From NCBI RefSeq assembly GCF_023091745.1, contig NC_068924.1:71760832-71824831 (forward strand): 64,000 nt of DNA. Reading direction: 5' to 3'. The notes beneath the pieces are model-generated. The model was not told where the DNA came from. It was given only the letters and a program-made list of their open reading frames with translations, and did no database searches. Shown one piece after another: positions 11,365-22,596 of the stretch (position 1 is its first letter; each line of letters begins with the position of its first letter). Position numbers and translations under genes: made by a program. This DNA is from Budorcas taxicolor (Eukaryota; Chordata; Mammalia; Artiodactyla; Bovidae).

Positions 11365-12208
11365 TCATTTTGTTTTGTTCTGTTTTGTTTTCACTTGGTT
11401 ATCTCTTAAATTAAATGAGAAATGATTTTCCTAGCTTCAGCGTTGGCCATCTAACAGACTGAGTTTCCAAGATGAGGCACATTTAGATAGTGTCTGAATA
11501 GCTCTTTTCGAACAAATGTTATGACATTTCCATCTGGTTTCTTGTACACATGCTGTCCCAAATTAGAAGCTTGCCAATCTGTCAGAATACAGGTGTGGTC
11601 CATTCTTAAGGAAACCTGGTGTAAGAGAATATAAATTTACAAAAATTAGCTAAAGTAGGAGGGGGGATGTTTGCATTCCAAAAAGATTCTTAAGGCTTCT
11701 ATTAAGTTAACTGGAGAGTTTGCTTCACATAATGATTCAAAGAACAGATTGTATTTGTACAGTATATAAGTGTGAGACCACAGTTATTACCTAAAGGTAA
11801 GCTTACCCATACTCTATATGGAGGACTAGGTTATGATACAGTGTCTTGCTTATTCTCAGCGAAGGTGATGGTTGTGTAATCAGGTGGCATATGAAGAGAA
11901 GACTGTGGCCCATTAAAGGCCAAGAGGCAACAAATTCAGTGTAAAATATTGCATCAGTTCCTTGATTATTTTCAGTAGAGTGTTGCCTTCATTATTCTTA
12001 TGTTATATGGTATCAGCTAACTCAGCAGAAGTGGCTCTGTCTTTATTTAGTTTTTATTTTGTCTCTATTGTCTTTGAAATCTGAGTAGAAGGTTCCAGGG
12101 AAGATCCTGTTTAGAGACAACTCTGTGGGAACTTTGAGTCTATTCGAATCTTGAGCACGGCTAGGAAAGTGACTCCTGATTATAAAGTATTTTGTTGATA
12201 TTTAAATT
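11365..12208. other. Intron sequence with no recognised feature
   Basis: AT-rich. Nothing was recognised. Confidence 0.5.
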
Positions 12209-12462
12209 GTTGTTGTCCAGCTGTCAAGTCGTGTCCCACGCTTTGCGACCCCATGGGCTGCAGCACACCAGGCTTCCCTGTCCTCCCCTGTCTCCTGGAG
12301 TTTGCTCAAATTCATGTCCATTGAATCGGTGATGCCATCTAGCCATCTCATCTTCTGTCACCCCTTTCTCCTTTTGCCTTCAGTCTTTCCCTGTATCGGG
12401 ATCTTTTCCAGTGAGTCAGCTCTGCACATCAGGTGGCCAAAGTATTGGAACTTCCCTCCTAG
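12209..12462 (-). mobile_element. BovB LINE 3' end
   Basis: Antisense terminal BovB from 'gttgtccagctgtcaagtcg' to 'caaagtattggaacttccc'. 5'-truncated. Confidence 0.9.
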
Positions 12463-13379
12463 AATAAACCATCATCTCTTGATGCTGAATTTTACAACTC
12501 TCTTTCTCCAAGTTTCTGGTATTACAATAAACAGTAGAAAACCGGCGAAATTCTCCTCTCAATACGCTCTTATTCTTTCTGGCCTTTGATCAGTCCTGTT
12601 TCTCTTTGTTTTCCCCACCCTCTGGGTCTCAAGTTGGAAGAGATAAGGGTACAGTGGGCATGGCTGTCCTCTTCTCCAGAATTAGTAGGATAGTTTCAGT
12701 TCTTTATTTTGTTTCATTTGTAGAAAGCTTGAGTTTGTTACGTGTTTTTCTAGCCTAGATTTTAAATGCTAACTGAATTAAACAGACCATCTCACTGTGG
12801 CAATAAACACATAATAGAGTATAGTGACTTCCATACTGTAATTCTGTGTAACTTAGCACCTACAGAAAGTAATTTAATTTTAACCTTCATAAAAGCATTA
12901 TATAAGAAATATATTTAATTATTATAGAAAAAATAGAAAATGCAGCTAAGTAAAAAAAAGAAAATAAAAATTACAGCCCTCTACGTAGAGACAACTACCG
13001 TCAACTTCTTGGGCTATGTATGACCTTTTAGACTTTCAAGACTTTTTCCAACATACATACGAACATACACATATGTATGTGTAAAACTTTTTTTATACCA
13101 AAGATAGTGATTGTACTTGTCATTCCTACTATTGGGAATTCACTTGTTTTAAGTTAGGATTTTGATAAGCTTCTTCTGGCCCATCATTAGATAGTGGTCA
13201 TTAGAAATTCCATCTAAGGGTCTTCAGGAGAAATAAAGGTTAAAACAAATATAGTCAGTTTTGCTCCTCATGTTTTTTTTCTCCATTTCACTTAGAAACG
13301 TAGACACCTTTTGCTGCCAAAGGCTGTTCTTTGGTGCTATAATTTTTGATAGCTGCCTTGTATTTCCATTATATTGGTA

Positions 13380-13508
13380 CATTATCATATATCACATAGA
13401 TATTATATATAGTAGGCATATATGTAGATATACTGTTATTATATATGCCATAATTATATAATATATACCATAATTATATATTATATATATATTCTTCGAT
13501 TATATATT
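13380..13508. repeat. AT-rich low-complexity tract
   Basis: Irregular (TA)n and 'ataattatat' repeats. Confidence 0.8.
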
Positions 13509-13523
13509 CTGTGTCATTTATTT

Positions 13524-13731
13524 GTTGTTTTTGTTAAGTCAGTAGGTCACATCCTACTCTTGCTACCCTACAGACTGTAGCCCACTAGTCTCCTCTGTCT
13601 GTGGGATTTCCCAGGCAAGAATACTGGAGTGGGTTGCCATTTCCTTCTCCAGGGGATCTTCCCAACCCAGGAATCAAACCCACATCTCCTGCTTGGCAGA
13701 AGGATTGTTTACTGCTGAACCCCTTGGGAAG
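13524..13731 (-). repeat. Bov-tA SINE
   Basis: Antisense, nearly complete. It is flanked by similar 'catttattt' and 'gatttattt' strings, a plausible target-site duplication. Confidence 0.9.
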
Positions 13732-13831
13732 TGATTTATTTAGTGGTCCTTTATTGTTGAATGGTTTTGATTTTGCTATTGCAAACAGTGCTACAGTATA
13801 CCAGCGTCTTAAAGGTCATGTCCATTCTGAA

Positions 13832-14861
13832 AAACTAAAATGGGAAGGCAATTGAGCATTAAGTTAGTTAGAGGCCAGCAGATGGCATGGAAAGGCGTGA
13901 CATTTAAAGAATGGCCTCAGATGCCCTTGGTTCTTAAGGATCAGTGACTAATTAAGAAAACCGAGGGCTACTGCACGTCTATTAGACTCTAGTAGAATAC
14001 CAGAATCTTTGAGTTGAGCAGTGAGGAATCCTAATCCTGTGAGGAACTGAAAGGATTTTCAGATCATTAAGTAGCAGGTGATATTCATCCTTCCAGCTTA
14101 CCTGTAAGGTAGATAAGTCAGTAAACAACACAACTTTTAACATTAGGCACCAGAGACCTTATTCTTTCTCTTTTCCAGCTCAGTTCAAACAATGAGACTT
14201 TGTTAAATAATTTATATTTGAACAAGCTGTGGAAACTTTCACTAGAGATCAGTGAGTTTCCATGGGTCCTCTGCAGAATAAAAAGGGATATAAGTAAACA
14301 AATGGGACTGCTGAAAAATACATGAGATTGCATGTTAGATAAGGCTTTTGTTAGAAGTTCTGTTTGTAGGAGGTAGCTTCTGGAGGGGAGGAGAGTATGT
14401 TTCCTTTGATTCCATAATGCTACCTAATTGCATCTGAGACTAGGGCTTATCTATGAGCTTGAATAAAGCAGACTTCAAAGGACAAGCAAAAAATCATCTC
14501 ACTGGTCTTTACCACTTCTGGAACCCCAGTGGTTCACAGGTGAAATAAAGTTATAAAACAAGCCTCAAGTTTTCTACCTTTCTTGTTAACTGTTTTTGGA
14601 AGAAAAATTAAAAGTTGGAAAGAGTTTTTCATTCAGTTACTCATGTTCTTTCTTGACTTTCTAAAGATGAGCCAGCTACAGGTTCTATTTCATTACTGTA
14701 AATCATAACTCTGACTCGATGTCTCCTGTTTCTAAAACTTGCGGATGTGTTTGTTTCAGTAGTTAAAGGTGAGAAAGAAGTCACGACCATAACTTCATAT
14801 TCATCATAGTCGTGGAACCGTGGAGTCCTGGCTATTCATATAATATGTGACTGCAATTGGA
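13832..14861. other. Intron sequence with no recognised feature
   Basis: Nothing was recognised. Confidence 0.5.
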
Positions 14862-15402
14862 AAGGACGCTTGCTCCTTGGAAGAAAAACTATGACAAACC
14901 TAAACAGCATATTAAAAAACAGACGTTACTTTGCCAACAAAGGTCGATATAGTCAAAGCTGTGGTTTTTCCAGTAGTCATGTATGGATGTGAGAGTTGGA
15001 TCATAAAGGCTGAGTGCTGAAGAATTGATGCTTTTGAGCTGTGGTGTCGGAGAAGACTCTTGAGAGTCTCTTGGACTGCAAGGAGATCAAACCAGTCAAT
15101 CCTAAAGGAAATCAGTCCTGACTATTCATTGAAAGGACTGATGCTGAAGCTCCAATATTTTGGCCACCTGATGTGAAGAGCTGACTCATTAGAAAAGACC
15201 CTGATGCTGGGAAAGATTGAAGGCAGGAGGAGAAGGGGACGGCAGAGAACAAGATGGTTGGATGGCATCACCGACTCAATAGACATGAGTTTGGGCAGGC
15301 TCCAGGAAATGGTGAGGGACAGGGAGGCCTGGCGTGCTGCAGTCCATGGGGTCGCAAAGAGTCGGACACGACTGAGTGACTGGACAACAGCAACAACACT
15401 TA
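14862..15402 (+). mobile_element. BovB LINE 3' part
   Basis: It runs from 'ggacgcttgctccttggaag' to 'cacgactgagtgactggac'. The 3' frames recall RT C-terminal sequence (CESW-like region) but are broken. Confidence 0.93.
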
Positions 15403-15900
15403 AAAAGATGCTGAAACTAGGCTCAGAAATCTTAACTAGTGGTCTAGATTCACTGAACAGAACTAGGACTAACACCAAGGTTTCCTTGCCGCTAGTCAGC
15501 ACACCCCTATTTTATGTAGACTACGATCTCTGTAACTGAGAAAAATGGAGTTGGATTACATGAAGCTCTTTTGAAAAGATGAGATTGAAAATGTATCTCA
15601 TTGAGTGTTCATTTTGAGAAGTGTGATAGTTGTGAAGTTGCTTAGCATAATTTCCTTGGCAGTTTTGGGTTTCCCTAGACATTAGAAAGAGAATTCAGTT
15701 AGATCTCTGATGGGAGGAAAGTGTGCTCCCATGGTTTTGTCTCAACAGAGATAAGGAAAAGAAAAAAAAAGGAAAAAAAAAAAACAGTTGGAGAGAATAA
15801 ATTAGCATTCTTCACTTCCTCCCTCAAATTTGATGTTGATGCTTGCCAGTCTTCAAGATATATCATAAATTGTTTACCAAACTATCTTTTGGGGAAGTGG
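15403..15900. other. Intron sequence; A-rich stretch at about 15755-15786
   Basis: Nothing was recognised apart from the purine-rich run. Confidence 0.5.
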
Positions 15901-15904
15901 TTTT

Positions 15905-16060
15905 TAAGTTCTTTTTTATTTTTATTTCTTTTTTTTTTTTATAGTTTTTTATTTTTTTAATTTTAAAATCTTTAATTCTTACATGTGTTCCCAAGAGGGG
16001 GGTTCATGTTTATTTTTATTTCTTATTGAAATGTAGTTGCTGGACAGTGTTTTGAAGTTC
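15905..16060 (-). repeat. L1 LINE 3' terminus, with apparent internal inversion
   Basis: A T-rich run then 'attttaaaatctttaattct' followed by 'tacatgtgttcccaa' matches the antisense end of artiodactyl L1. The next 17 bases (15995-16011) are the reverse complement of what should follow. A further L1-like 'tttcttattgaaatgtagtt' comes after it. Confidence 0.5.
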
Positions 16061-16380
16061 TTGACCAGGCCTGAGTCAGTATGAACTTGGTTTCTCCTAG
16101 GCGTAAAGTCCCTAGGGATGTGGTGAGGCCTCTATGGCTGAAACATGAACACTTAGACCTACAGAATTATTTAATCCTCGAAGAAGCAGGAATTGTTCAC
16201 TAGGAGACTCTGGCTCAAAATATGAGTTTATTGCAGTTACTGTGATAAACCCAGTTTGACAGCAGCATAGCTTCTTAGTTGGGAGGGACTTAATTTATCA
16301 AGGTGATTAAAATTTGCAGTTGCTTTATTTTGGAGGAATTTACCCATTTCTCATATGAAAAATATGGTTAAAAGCTTCAA

Positions 16381-16426
16381 CTGGATGAGTTAGGTTGAAA
16401 TAATCAAATAATCTACACTAGACCCT
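16381..16426 (+). repeat. 46-bp direct repeat, left copy
   Basis: Identical base for base to 17249-17294. It starts ctggatgagttagg and ends ctagaccct. Confidence 0.97.
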
Positions 16427-16660
16427 GAAAAATCCCATGGACAGAGTAGCCTGGAAGGCTGCAGTGCATGGCGTCGCTGAGGGTCGGACACGACTGAGCG
16501 ACTTCACTTTCACGTTTCACTTTCATGCATTGGAGAAGAAAATGGCAACCCACTCCAGTGTTTTTGCCTGGAGAATCCCAGGGACGGGGGAGCCTGGTGG
16601 GCTGCCGTCTATGGGGTCACACAGAGTCGGACACGACTGAAGTGACTTAGCAGCTTAGCA
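16427..16660 (+). repeat. Bov-A2 SINE
   Basis: Two Bov-A units in tandem, joined by the 'cttcactttcacgtttcact' linker. It is 5'-truncated and directly abuts the left 46-bp repeat. Confidence 0.88.
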
Positions 16661-16722
16661 GCCAGTGGTTAAGACTTCATGCCTTCAGTGCAAGGGGCAC
16701 AGATTTGATCCCTGGCTGGTTG
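16661..16722 (+). repeat. CHR-type SINE, 5' piece (split)
   Basis: The head 'ccagtggttaagacttcatg...gatttgatccctggct' breaks off where BovB sequence begins. The tail resumes at 17189. Confidence 0.7.
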
Positions 16723-17188
16723 CCGACAAAGGTCCGTTTAGTCAAAGCTATGGTTTTTCCAGTACTCATGTATGGATGTGAAAGTTGGATTGTAAAGAAA
16801 GCTGAGTGCCGAAGAACTGATGCTTTTGAACTGTGGTGTTGGAGAAGACTCTTGAGAGTCCCTTGGACTGGAAGGAGAGCAAACCATTCAATCCTAAAGG
16901 AAATCAGTCCTGAATATTTATTGGAAGGACTGATGCTAAAGCTGAAACTCCAATACTTTGGCCACCTGATGCAAAGAACTGACTCATTTGAAAAGACCCC
17001 AATGCTAGGAAAGATTGAAGGCAGGAGGAGAAGGGGACAACAGAGGGTGAGATGGTTGGATGGTATCACCGACTTGATGGATATGAGTTTGAGCAAGCTC
17101 CGGGAGTTGGTGATGGACAGGGAAGCCTGGTGTCCTGCAGTCCATGGGGTCACAAAGGGTCGGACACAACTGAGCAACTGAACTGAAC
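16723..17188 (+). mobile_element. BovB LINE 3' part inserted in a CHR-type SINE
   Basis: It begins 'tgccgacaaaggtccgttta' and ends 'gagcaactgaactgaact'. The 3' frame at 16705-17181 preserves a recognisable RT C-terminal segment ('PVLMYGCESW', 'FELWCWRRLLRVPW') without the catalytic domain. Confidence 0.92.
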
Positions 17189-17248
17189 TTGGGAGCTAAG
17201 ATCCAGAGTGCCGAGGGGTCACCCCCACCCCCCCAAAAAAAAGTTAAC
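17189..17248 (+). repeat. CHR-type SINE, 3' piece
   Basis: 'gggagctaagatccagagtg', then a C-run and A-run that look like a SINE tail, directly followed by the right 46-bp repeat. Confidence 0.6.
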
Positions 17249-17292
17249 CTGGATGAGTTAGGTTGAAATAATCAAATAATCTACACTAGACC

Positions 17293-17294
<2 letters not shown>
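17249..17294 (+). repeat. 46-bp direct repeat, right copy
   Basis: Perfect copy of 16381-16426. A (CA)30 tract follows at once. Confidence 0.97.

Positions 17295-17354
<60 letters not shown>
17295..17354. repeat. (AC)30 microsatellite
   Basis: Sixty bases of uninterrupted AC. Confidence 0.99.
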
Positions 17355-17357
<3 letters not shown>

Positions 17358-17860
17358 TACCTTGGGTTGTAAAAATGCAGACCATTCAAAGAAGTCAGTA
17401 TTGGAATTAACCAGTAGATTTCAGTATACCTTTCACTTTTATCAGGCCTGAGTCACATATTTAATGAACTCGCATGTAGTAGACACTATTGTCCTACAAG
17501 TGTACTGCTTATAAACTAAGAAAATGTTTTATTTTAGATATTACTAAATGTGTATAATCATAAGATATGTCAAGACTAATATTTTTTATCTTGAGGTTAA
17601 GGACTGTTCCAGTATGGACTTGTTGAAGTAACTTCAAGCATTGTAGGCATTTACAAGATGTACGTTTCTTACACAGACGTAGAGGGAATGTTATGGATTA
17701 TGTTGAGTATAAAATACTTACATAGATTGGACAGTTGTTGTCATTTGAATGTTGTCTGCGCCGCATGAAGGAGAAAATGGAGGCAGGATTACATAGCGTA
17801 ATAGAGATAAGAATCTTGTAACTTGGCCGTCAACTCATTCTTTTTCTTGCCTATTTTTGT
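17355..17860. other. Intron sequence with no recognised feature
   Basis: Nothing was recognised. Confidence 0.5.
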
Positions 17861-17958
17861 GCAGAATGTGAGGTCTTAGTTCCTTTTCCAGGGATTGAAC
17901 CCTGACCCTCAGCAGTGAAAGTGTGGAGTCCTAACTGCTGGACTGTCAAGGAATTGCC
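17861..17958 (-). repeat. CHR-type tRNA-derived SINE fragment
   Basis: 'ttccagggattgaaccctga...gactgtcaaggaattgcc' is the antisense head of this SINE class. Confidence 0.65.
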
Positions 17959-18542
17959 TTCCTTGGCTTATTTTATGATCTAATTAATCATTAGTATTAG
18001 AAGCAGATAAAAAGTCAGAGAACTTCAGTTCTGTTTCTTTGCTTTCAGTTATTTTGAACTTGTGAACAGTATTTAGGCTCAAATAATAGATTATCAGGGC
18101 TTTGACATCCCAGAGGCTACATAGTCAGCCAGACTTAATGATTGTTGTGGTCTGTAAAGCTTAGAAGTTCAGATTATTGGGTGGTGGCTGATGGGGGTGG
18201 GGAGTAAAGAGAAATGTCCGTCTCAACATGAGAAGTGACTGGGGCATGACATGCGGTCCATCCCCTGGCATGTTATGTTTGGGTAACACCAGACAAACTG
18301 CCTAGGGGTAAGGGGCTGGTTAGGAATAATGAAAAGTAAAGTTGGATTCTGCATCACCAGATTAAAGAGGTGGAAGCTCTTTGGACTATTTGTGTGTATA
18401 CCATGCACTGTTGCTAAATGTGACTGTTTTAATTAGTTCCACGTGTGTAAGTCAGCGTTCTGTTGTGTAGTGGGTTCATGTTCTGGGGGCAGACAGCGTT
18501 GTCTTCACTTGATAGAGAAACAGACAATAGAGGGTAACTGTG
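17959..18542. other. Intron sequence with no recognised feature
   Basis: Nothing was recognised. Confidence 0.5.
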
Positions 18543-18550
18543 GATAGCTT

Positions 18551-18777
18551 TGGGCTTCCCCGGTGGCTCAGCAGTAGAGAATCTGCCTGCAGTGCAGGAG
18601 ACATGGGAGACGCGGGTTCAGTCCCTGGGTCTGGAAGACCCCCTGGAGGAGGACATGGCAACCTCCTCCAGTTTTCCTGCAGGGAAAATCCCATGGGCAA
18701 AGGAGCCTGGTAAGCTACAGTCCATAGGATCGAAGAGAGTCCCGAGACGACTGAGTGACTGAACACACGCACACACT
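18551..18777 (+). repeat. Bov-tA SINE with 8-bp target-site duplication
   Basis: Starts 'tgggcttccccggtggctca'. Flanked by gatagctt at 18543-18550 and 18778-18785. Confidence 0.95.
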
Positions 18778-18820
18778 GATAGCTTCTGACAGATGGCCGA
18801 CTTGAACCTTGATGCCCTGA

Positions 18821-19096
18821 TTTCGGAGAAGGCGATGGCAGCCGCTCCAGTGCTCTCGCCTGAGAATCCCAGCGACGGGGGAGCCTGCTGGGCTGCAGTC
18901 CATGGGGTCGCCGAGAGTCGGGCACGGCTGAGCGACTTCACTTTCACTTTTCACTCTCATGCATTGGAGAAGGAAATGGCAACCCACTCCAGTGCTCTCG
19001 TCTGGAGAATCCCAGGGACAGAGGAGCCTGGTGGGCTGCAGTCCATGGGGTCGCACAGAGTTGGACACGACTGAAGCGACTCAGCAGCAGCAGCAG
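18821..19096 (+). repeat. Bov-A2 SINE
   Basis: Two Bov-A units with the 'cactttcacttttcactctc' linker and a terminal (CAG)n run. It lies about 40 bp after the previous SINE on the same strand. Confidence 0.93.
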
Positions 19097-21426
19097 CTCT
19101 GGTTTTAGCACCCATGTCCTTAACCCATTCACTTCTGCCCTTTGTACTTAAATGGCAGAAGCCCACAGGCGTTCCTGGGTGGGGTCTTACTAGGCCTGTG
19201 ATTCCCAAGTAGTCACCCCTTTGTCTCCAGTCACAATTCCTGCTCTCAACTTGGGAAGCCCCTTCCCGGTCACCCTCACGTTTTGGGAATTCCCAAAGGA
19301 AGCCAGGAAAACAGTTTGAATCCACGAAATCATGCTGAAGCACACAGATTGATGTTCTTTTAATTCTTCTACGAGTTTGCATTTTTGAAAATGTGGCAGT
19401 AACTGAAATAAATCATTATCTGCGAAGGTTTTCAGTTAACCAAATAAAGTGAAAGAATCAGGCAGAAGATATTTTGGGGTTTTGGTGCTACCAGAATGTA
19501 TCAGACGGCCTTGTCTGGAAGTCAGCCCAGGGGATTAACTGACTTAAGTGGATTCTGCTTTTTGCAGTTCCTTCATTTTCTCTATTCTGAACCTCTGGGT
19601 GCTTGGAGTCTTTTCTTCTGTTTTGGTTTTGTTTGCTCGTTTTTTGAGTGGCAAATTATAACTGTCTGCAGTATTTGGTTGGGTCAAGAGAAGAGAAGGG
19701 ACAGGTAGGAGAGAGGCCTGTTCAGTTAGGGAATCCAACAGGGCTTAGTGGGGGAGAGGCCTGTATACTCCTGGGATAGCATGTTTGTAAACTGGGCCTT
19801 TTCTTTCCATAGTAATAGACTGTGCTTGAGAAGAGATGTCTGTTTCCCCAAACCATGAGGTTAGGGGAAATGCCCACAGCATCACGGTTGATGTATAATC
19901 TGATATTTTTTTTCCTGTAAGATTCTTTTTTGTTAAAATAGGATGAGAAGAACAAGTTATAATTGTCCTTTCTTATTTTGCATCACTTTCACTGTTTCTC
20001 TTTAATGAAAAATGCAGGAAGTTGCTGCTGCTTTCTTAACTTGCAGGCTGCTCGCCTGTCCTCTTTGTTCTTTGTTAAATATGAGCTGGCATGTGTTAGA
20101 CTACGTTTGCATTTGCTCTTCGGGACTTCAGTGGTTTCTAAATTCAGCCCTGGCTAAGCCAGTTCTCTGTTTGCCTGAATCAATTGAGACTGCTATTTTT
20201 AGCAACAAAAGGGAATTGAAATAGCAATTTTCTTCCCATGTAATAGATCCCCAAGAGGAATACTGATGTAAGCTCTCTGTCCTTTTCTATTCTCCCTACC
20301 CCCCAAAAGCACTCAGTGGAACCGCAGCTGTCATGGTTTGCGGCAGTATTAATCTTTAATCAATCCAGTGTTCTCTGCATTCAGGTGGTAGTCGGGGAGG
20401 GTGGGTAAGGGTCAGGAGAAGGAATCTGCCTAGAATAACTAAGCTCTTATGCATGGGCCCTGCAGTCAGAATTGGGTGGGTAGTGGCAGGGAATAGAAGA
20501 AGCTAAAAATAGCACATTTGCTTCCAGTGTTCCTCTAGTCTATTTTTGATGTTTGATATTGGTAAGGTTGATTGGATTCTTACTAAAAATATCTGTTCCT
20601 GGCAAGTTGAGGACAAAAAGAGTAGAGTATTTTTAACCTACACAAACTGAAGCATTTTTGTTGACTCTCTAAAATCTGGAGGCTGAGCCCTGGTCAGTTG
20701 CCAGTATTTTATATAATCTGTAACAAGCAAGACACTTCTGGGTGCCAACTTGGGATATTCTTTATAGTTGTCAGTTTCCATCTTCTCAAAGGCTTGCAAA
20801 TTTGGTTTTAGATGTTATATTTATATATGAAAACATAAGCCTTTTAAAGTCTCCTTCCCCCAGACTGCCCCCACCTTCTTCCTCTTACTTCAGTTCTGCC
20901 CCTGGCCATCATAAAGACTCTCGCAACCCATAGGGTTGTGGGTGATACCTGAGGCCATTGGGTTATGGCTGGGCGATACCTGTAGCCTTATTCTGTGTAT
21001 TGCTGAAAACTACCTACTTATTCATAGCAATATGGAATCTGAGAGCACCAAGTGTTAACTGAAGAAGCCGATCTTAATGACAAGAACAGAGATCTGCCGC
21101 AACTTTGGTAATTTGGCGTGCCTTACTAAGCCCAAGTGATTCATCACCGCCCCCCTTCCCCTCCTCTTGCTTTGGATCTGTTCAGTTCACATCCCCCCTG
21201 GCACATTTTGAGTGAAGTAGTTCTCTCTAGCATTGAAAATCATCTCTTTACAAGGACCCCCTCAGAATCCTTTGAATATGTGTGTCTATAGATTCATCAT
21301 AAACTAAATTAAACTTCTGATTGTGACATTTCTTAAATTTTATTTTAGACCACTGATCCGTGATAATGAGAGGGGCTGAAGAGTGCTGGGGATTGCGGGC
21401 AGTGGCTGATTGGGCATTATTTCTGA
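19097..21426. other. Intron sequence with no recognised feature; SINE-free
   Basis: About 2.3 kb without a ruminant repeat. No convincing coding frame. An approximate short duplication ('gggtgatacctgaggcc', 'gggcgatacctgtagcc') lies at about 20940-20986. Confidence 0.5.
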
Positions 21427-21448
21427 AAAAAAAAAAAAGAAAAAAAAG
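21427..21448. repeat. A-rich tract
   Basis: A13 G A8, possibly a retroposon tail. Confidence 0.6.
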
Positions 21449-21559
21449 TAGGTGAAGCAGTGGGGAGCGTTGCAAGAAGATAGCCCTTCGTTCGTAATCT
21501 CCTTTCATCACGGCGTGATCCCCTTTTATCATGTGTCACTCATCTTGTGAAACATCATC

Positions 21560-22200
21560 TGCTTTTTACCAGACTCTGTGCTAGCCTTTAGACTGTGGTG
21601 ACCCAGACCTTTATGGAAATCTATATGATGAATGTCAAGTAGGGGAAGTACAGAGTACCAAGGGGCCAGGGAGCTATGAGATCCTGCTGGTCATGAGGTC
21701 AAGGAAGGTCTAAAGGAGGAAACATTCAAGGGAAACCCTTAAGGATGGGAGAGAGAAACTGGTGGAAGTAATTTTGGGAGTAGTGGAAACTGCGTTTGTG
21801 AAAAGAGAGCATGTTAGCTTTGTAGGAATTAGAAAATTTTCAGCATGACCAGGGCAGTGGGCGGTAGGGGGACAGTGATGGGAGGTAAGGTCAACTCATG
21901 GAAGACCTTGTAAAGAATTAAGGGCAGTGGAAGGCCACTGACAGGTTTTTGGCAGGGAAGTGATGTCACGTTTGCCCAGTGGACCAGTCACTTCGGTTGC
22001 AGTGTGGAGAGTAATTTGGAGAGGAGTAAGAAAGGGAGCAGGTGAGTGAGTTAGAAGTCTGTTGCAGTAGTTTTTGTGGGAAGTGAATTCTCGTGGCCCA
22101 GGTGGTGGCAGTGGGGAGACATGAATAGATTTGTGTTCCAGGTTTTATATAATTGGCTGTAGACAAACACTGTCATTTCTTGGTGGAAGAATGAGATCAT
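21560..22200 (-). repeat. L2 LINE (antisense)
   Basis: Same ordered blocks as at 7505-8660: 'ggtcaaggaaggtctaaagg', 'gaagaccttgtaaagaatta', 'gaaggccactgacaggtttt', 'gaagtctgttgcagtagttt'. Heavily diverged. Confidence 0.6.
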
Positions 22201-22217
22201 AAAAATGGTGTTTGAGT

Positions 22218-22596
22218 CCATGGGACTCTCAAGAGTCTTCTCCAGCACTACAGTTCAGAAGCATCAATTCTTTAGTGCTCAGCCTTCTTTATGGCCCAAT
22301 TCTCACATCTGTACATGACCACTGGAAAAGACATAGCTTTGATTATATGGACTTTCGTCGGCAAAGTGATGTCTCTGCTTTTTAATATGCTGTCTAGGTT
22401 TGTCATAGCTTCTCTTCCAAGGAGCCAAGTGTCTTTTGATTTCATGGCTGCAGTCACCATCCGCAGTGATTTTGGAGCCCAAGAAAATAAGGTCTGTCAT
22501 TGCTTCCACTTCTTCCCCATCTTTTTGCCGTGAAGTAATGGGACCAGATGCCACGATTTTAGTTTTTTGAATGTTGAGTTTTAAGCCAGCTGTAGC
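22218..22596 (-). mobile_element. BovB LINE internal 3' fragment
   Basis: Antisense of the RT C-terminal to thumb region ('KLNIQKTKI', 'GDCSHEIKR', 'VVMYRCENW' in broken frames). It lacks the extreme 3' end. Confidence 0.9.

Larger units (their letters stand above)
12895..13830 (-). repeat. Old L1 LINE 3' region (antisense), interrupted
   Basis: The antisense L1 3' UTR pattern appears in pieces: 'agacaactaccgtcaacttc' followed by 'gactttttccaacatacata', then 'gctgccttgtatttccatta', then 'tttgctattgcaaacagtgc'. An AT-repeat tract and a Bov-tA split it. Confidence 0.55.

Noticed and set aside
15122..15539. Open frames of 111-126 codons on both strands
   Set aside because: They are the two strands of a BovB 3' end plus flank, not a gene.
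18476..19382. Several overlapping open frames of 60-150 codons
   Set aside because: They are all translations of the Bov-tA and Bov-A2 SINEs, whose sequence happens to have few stops.
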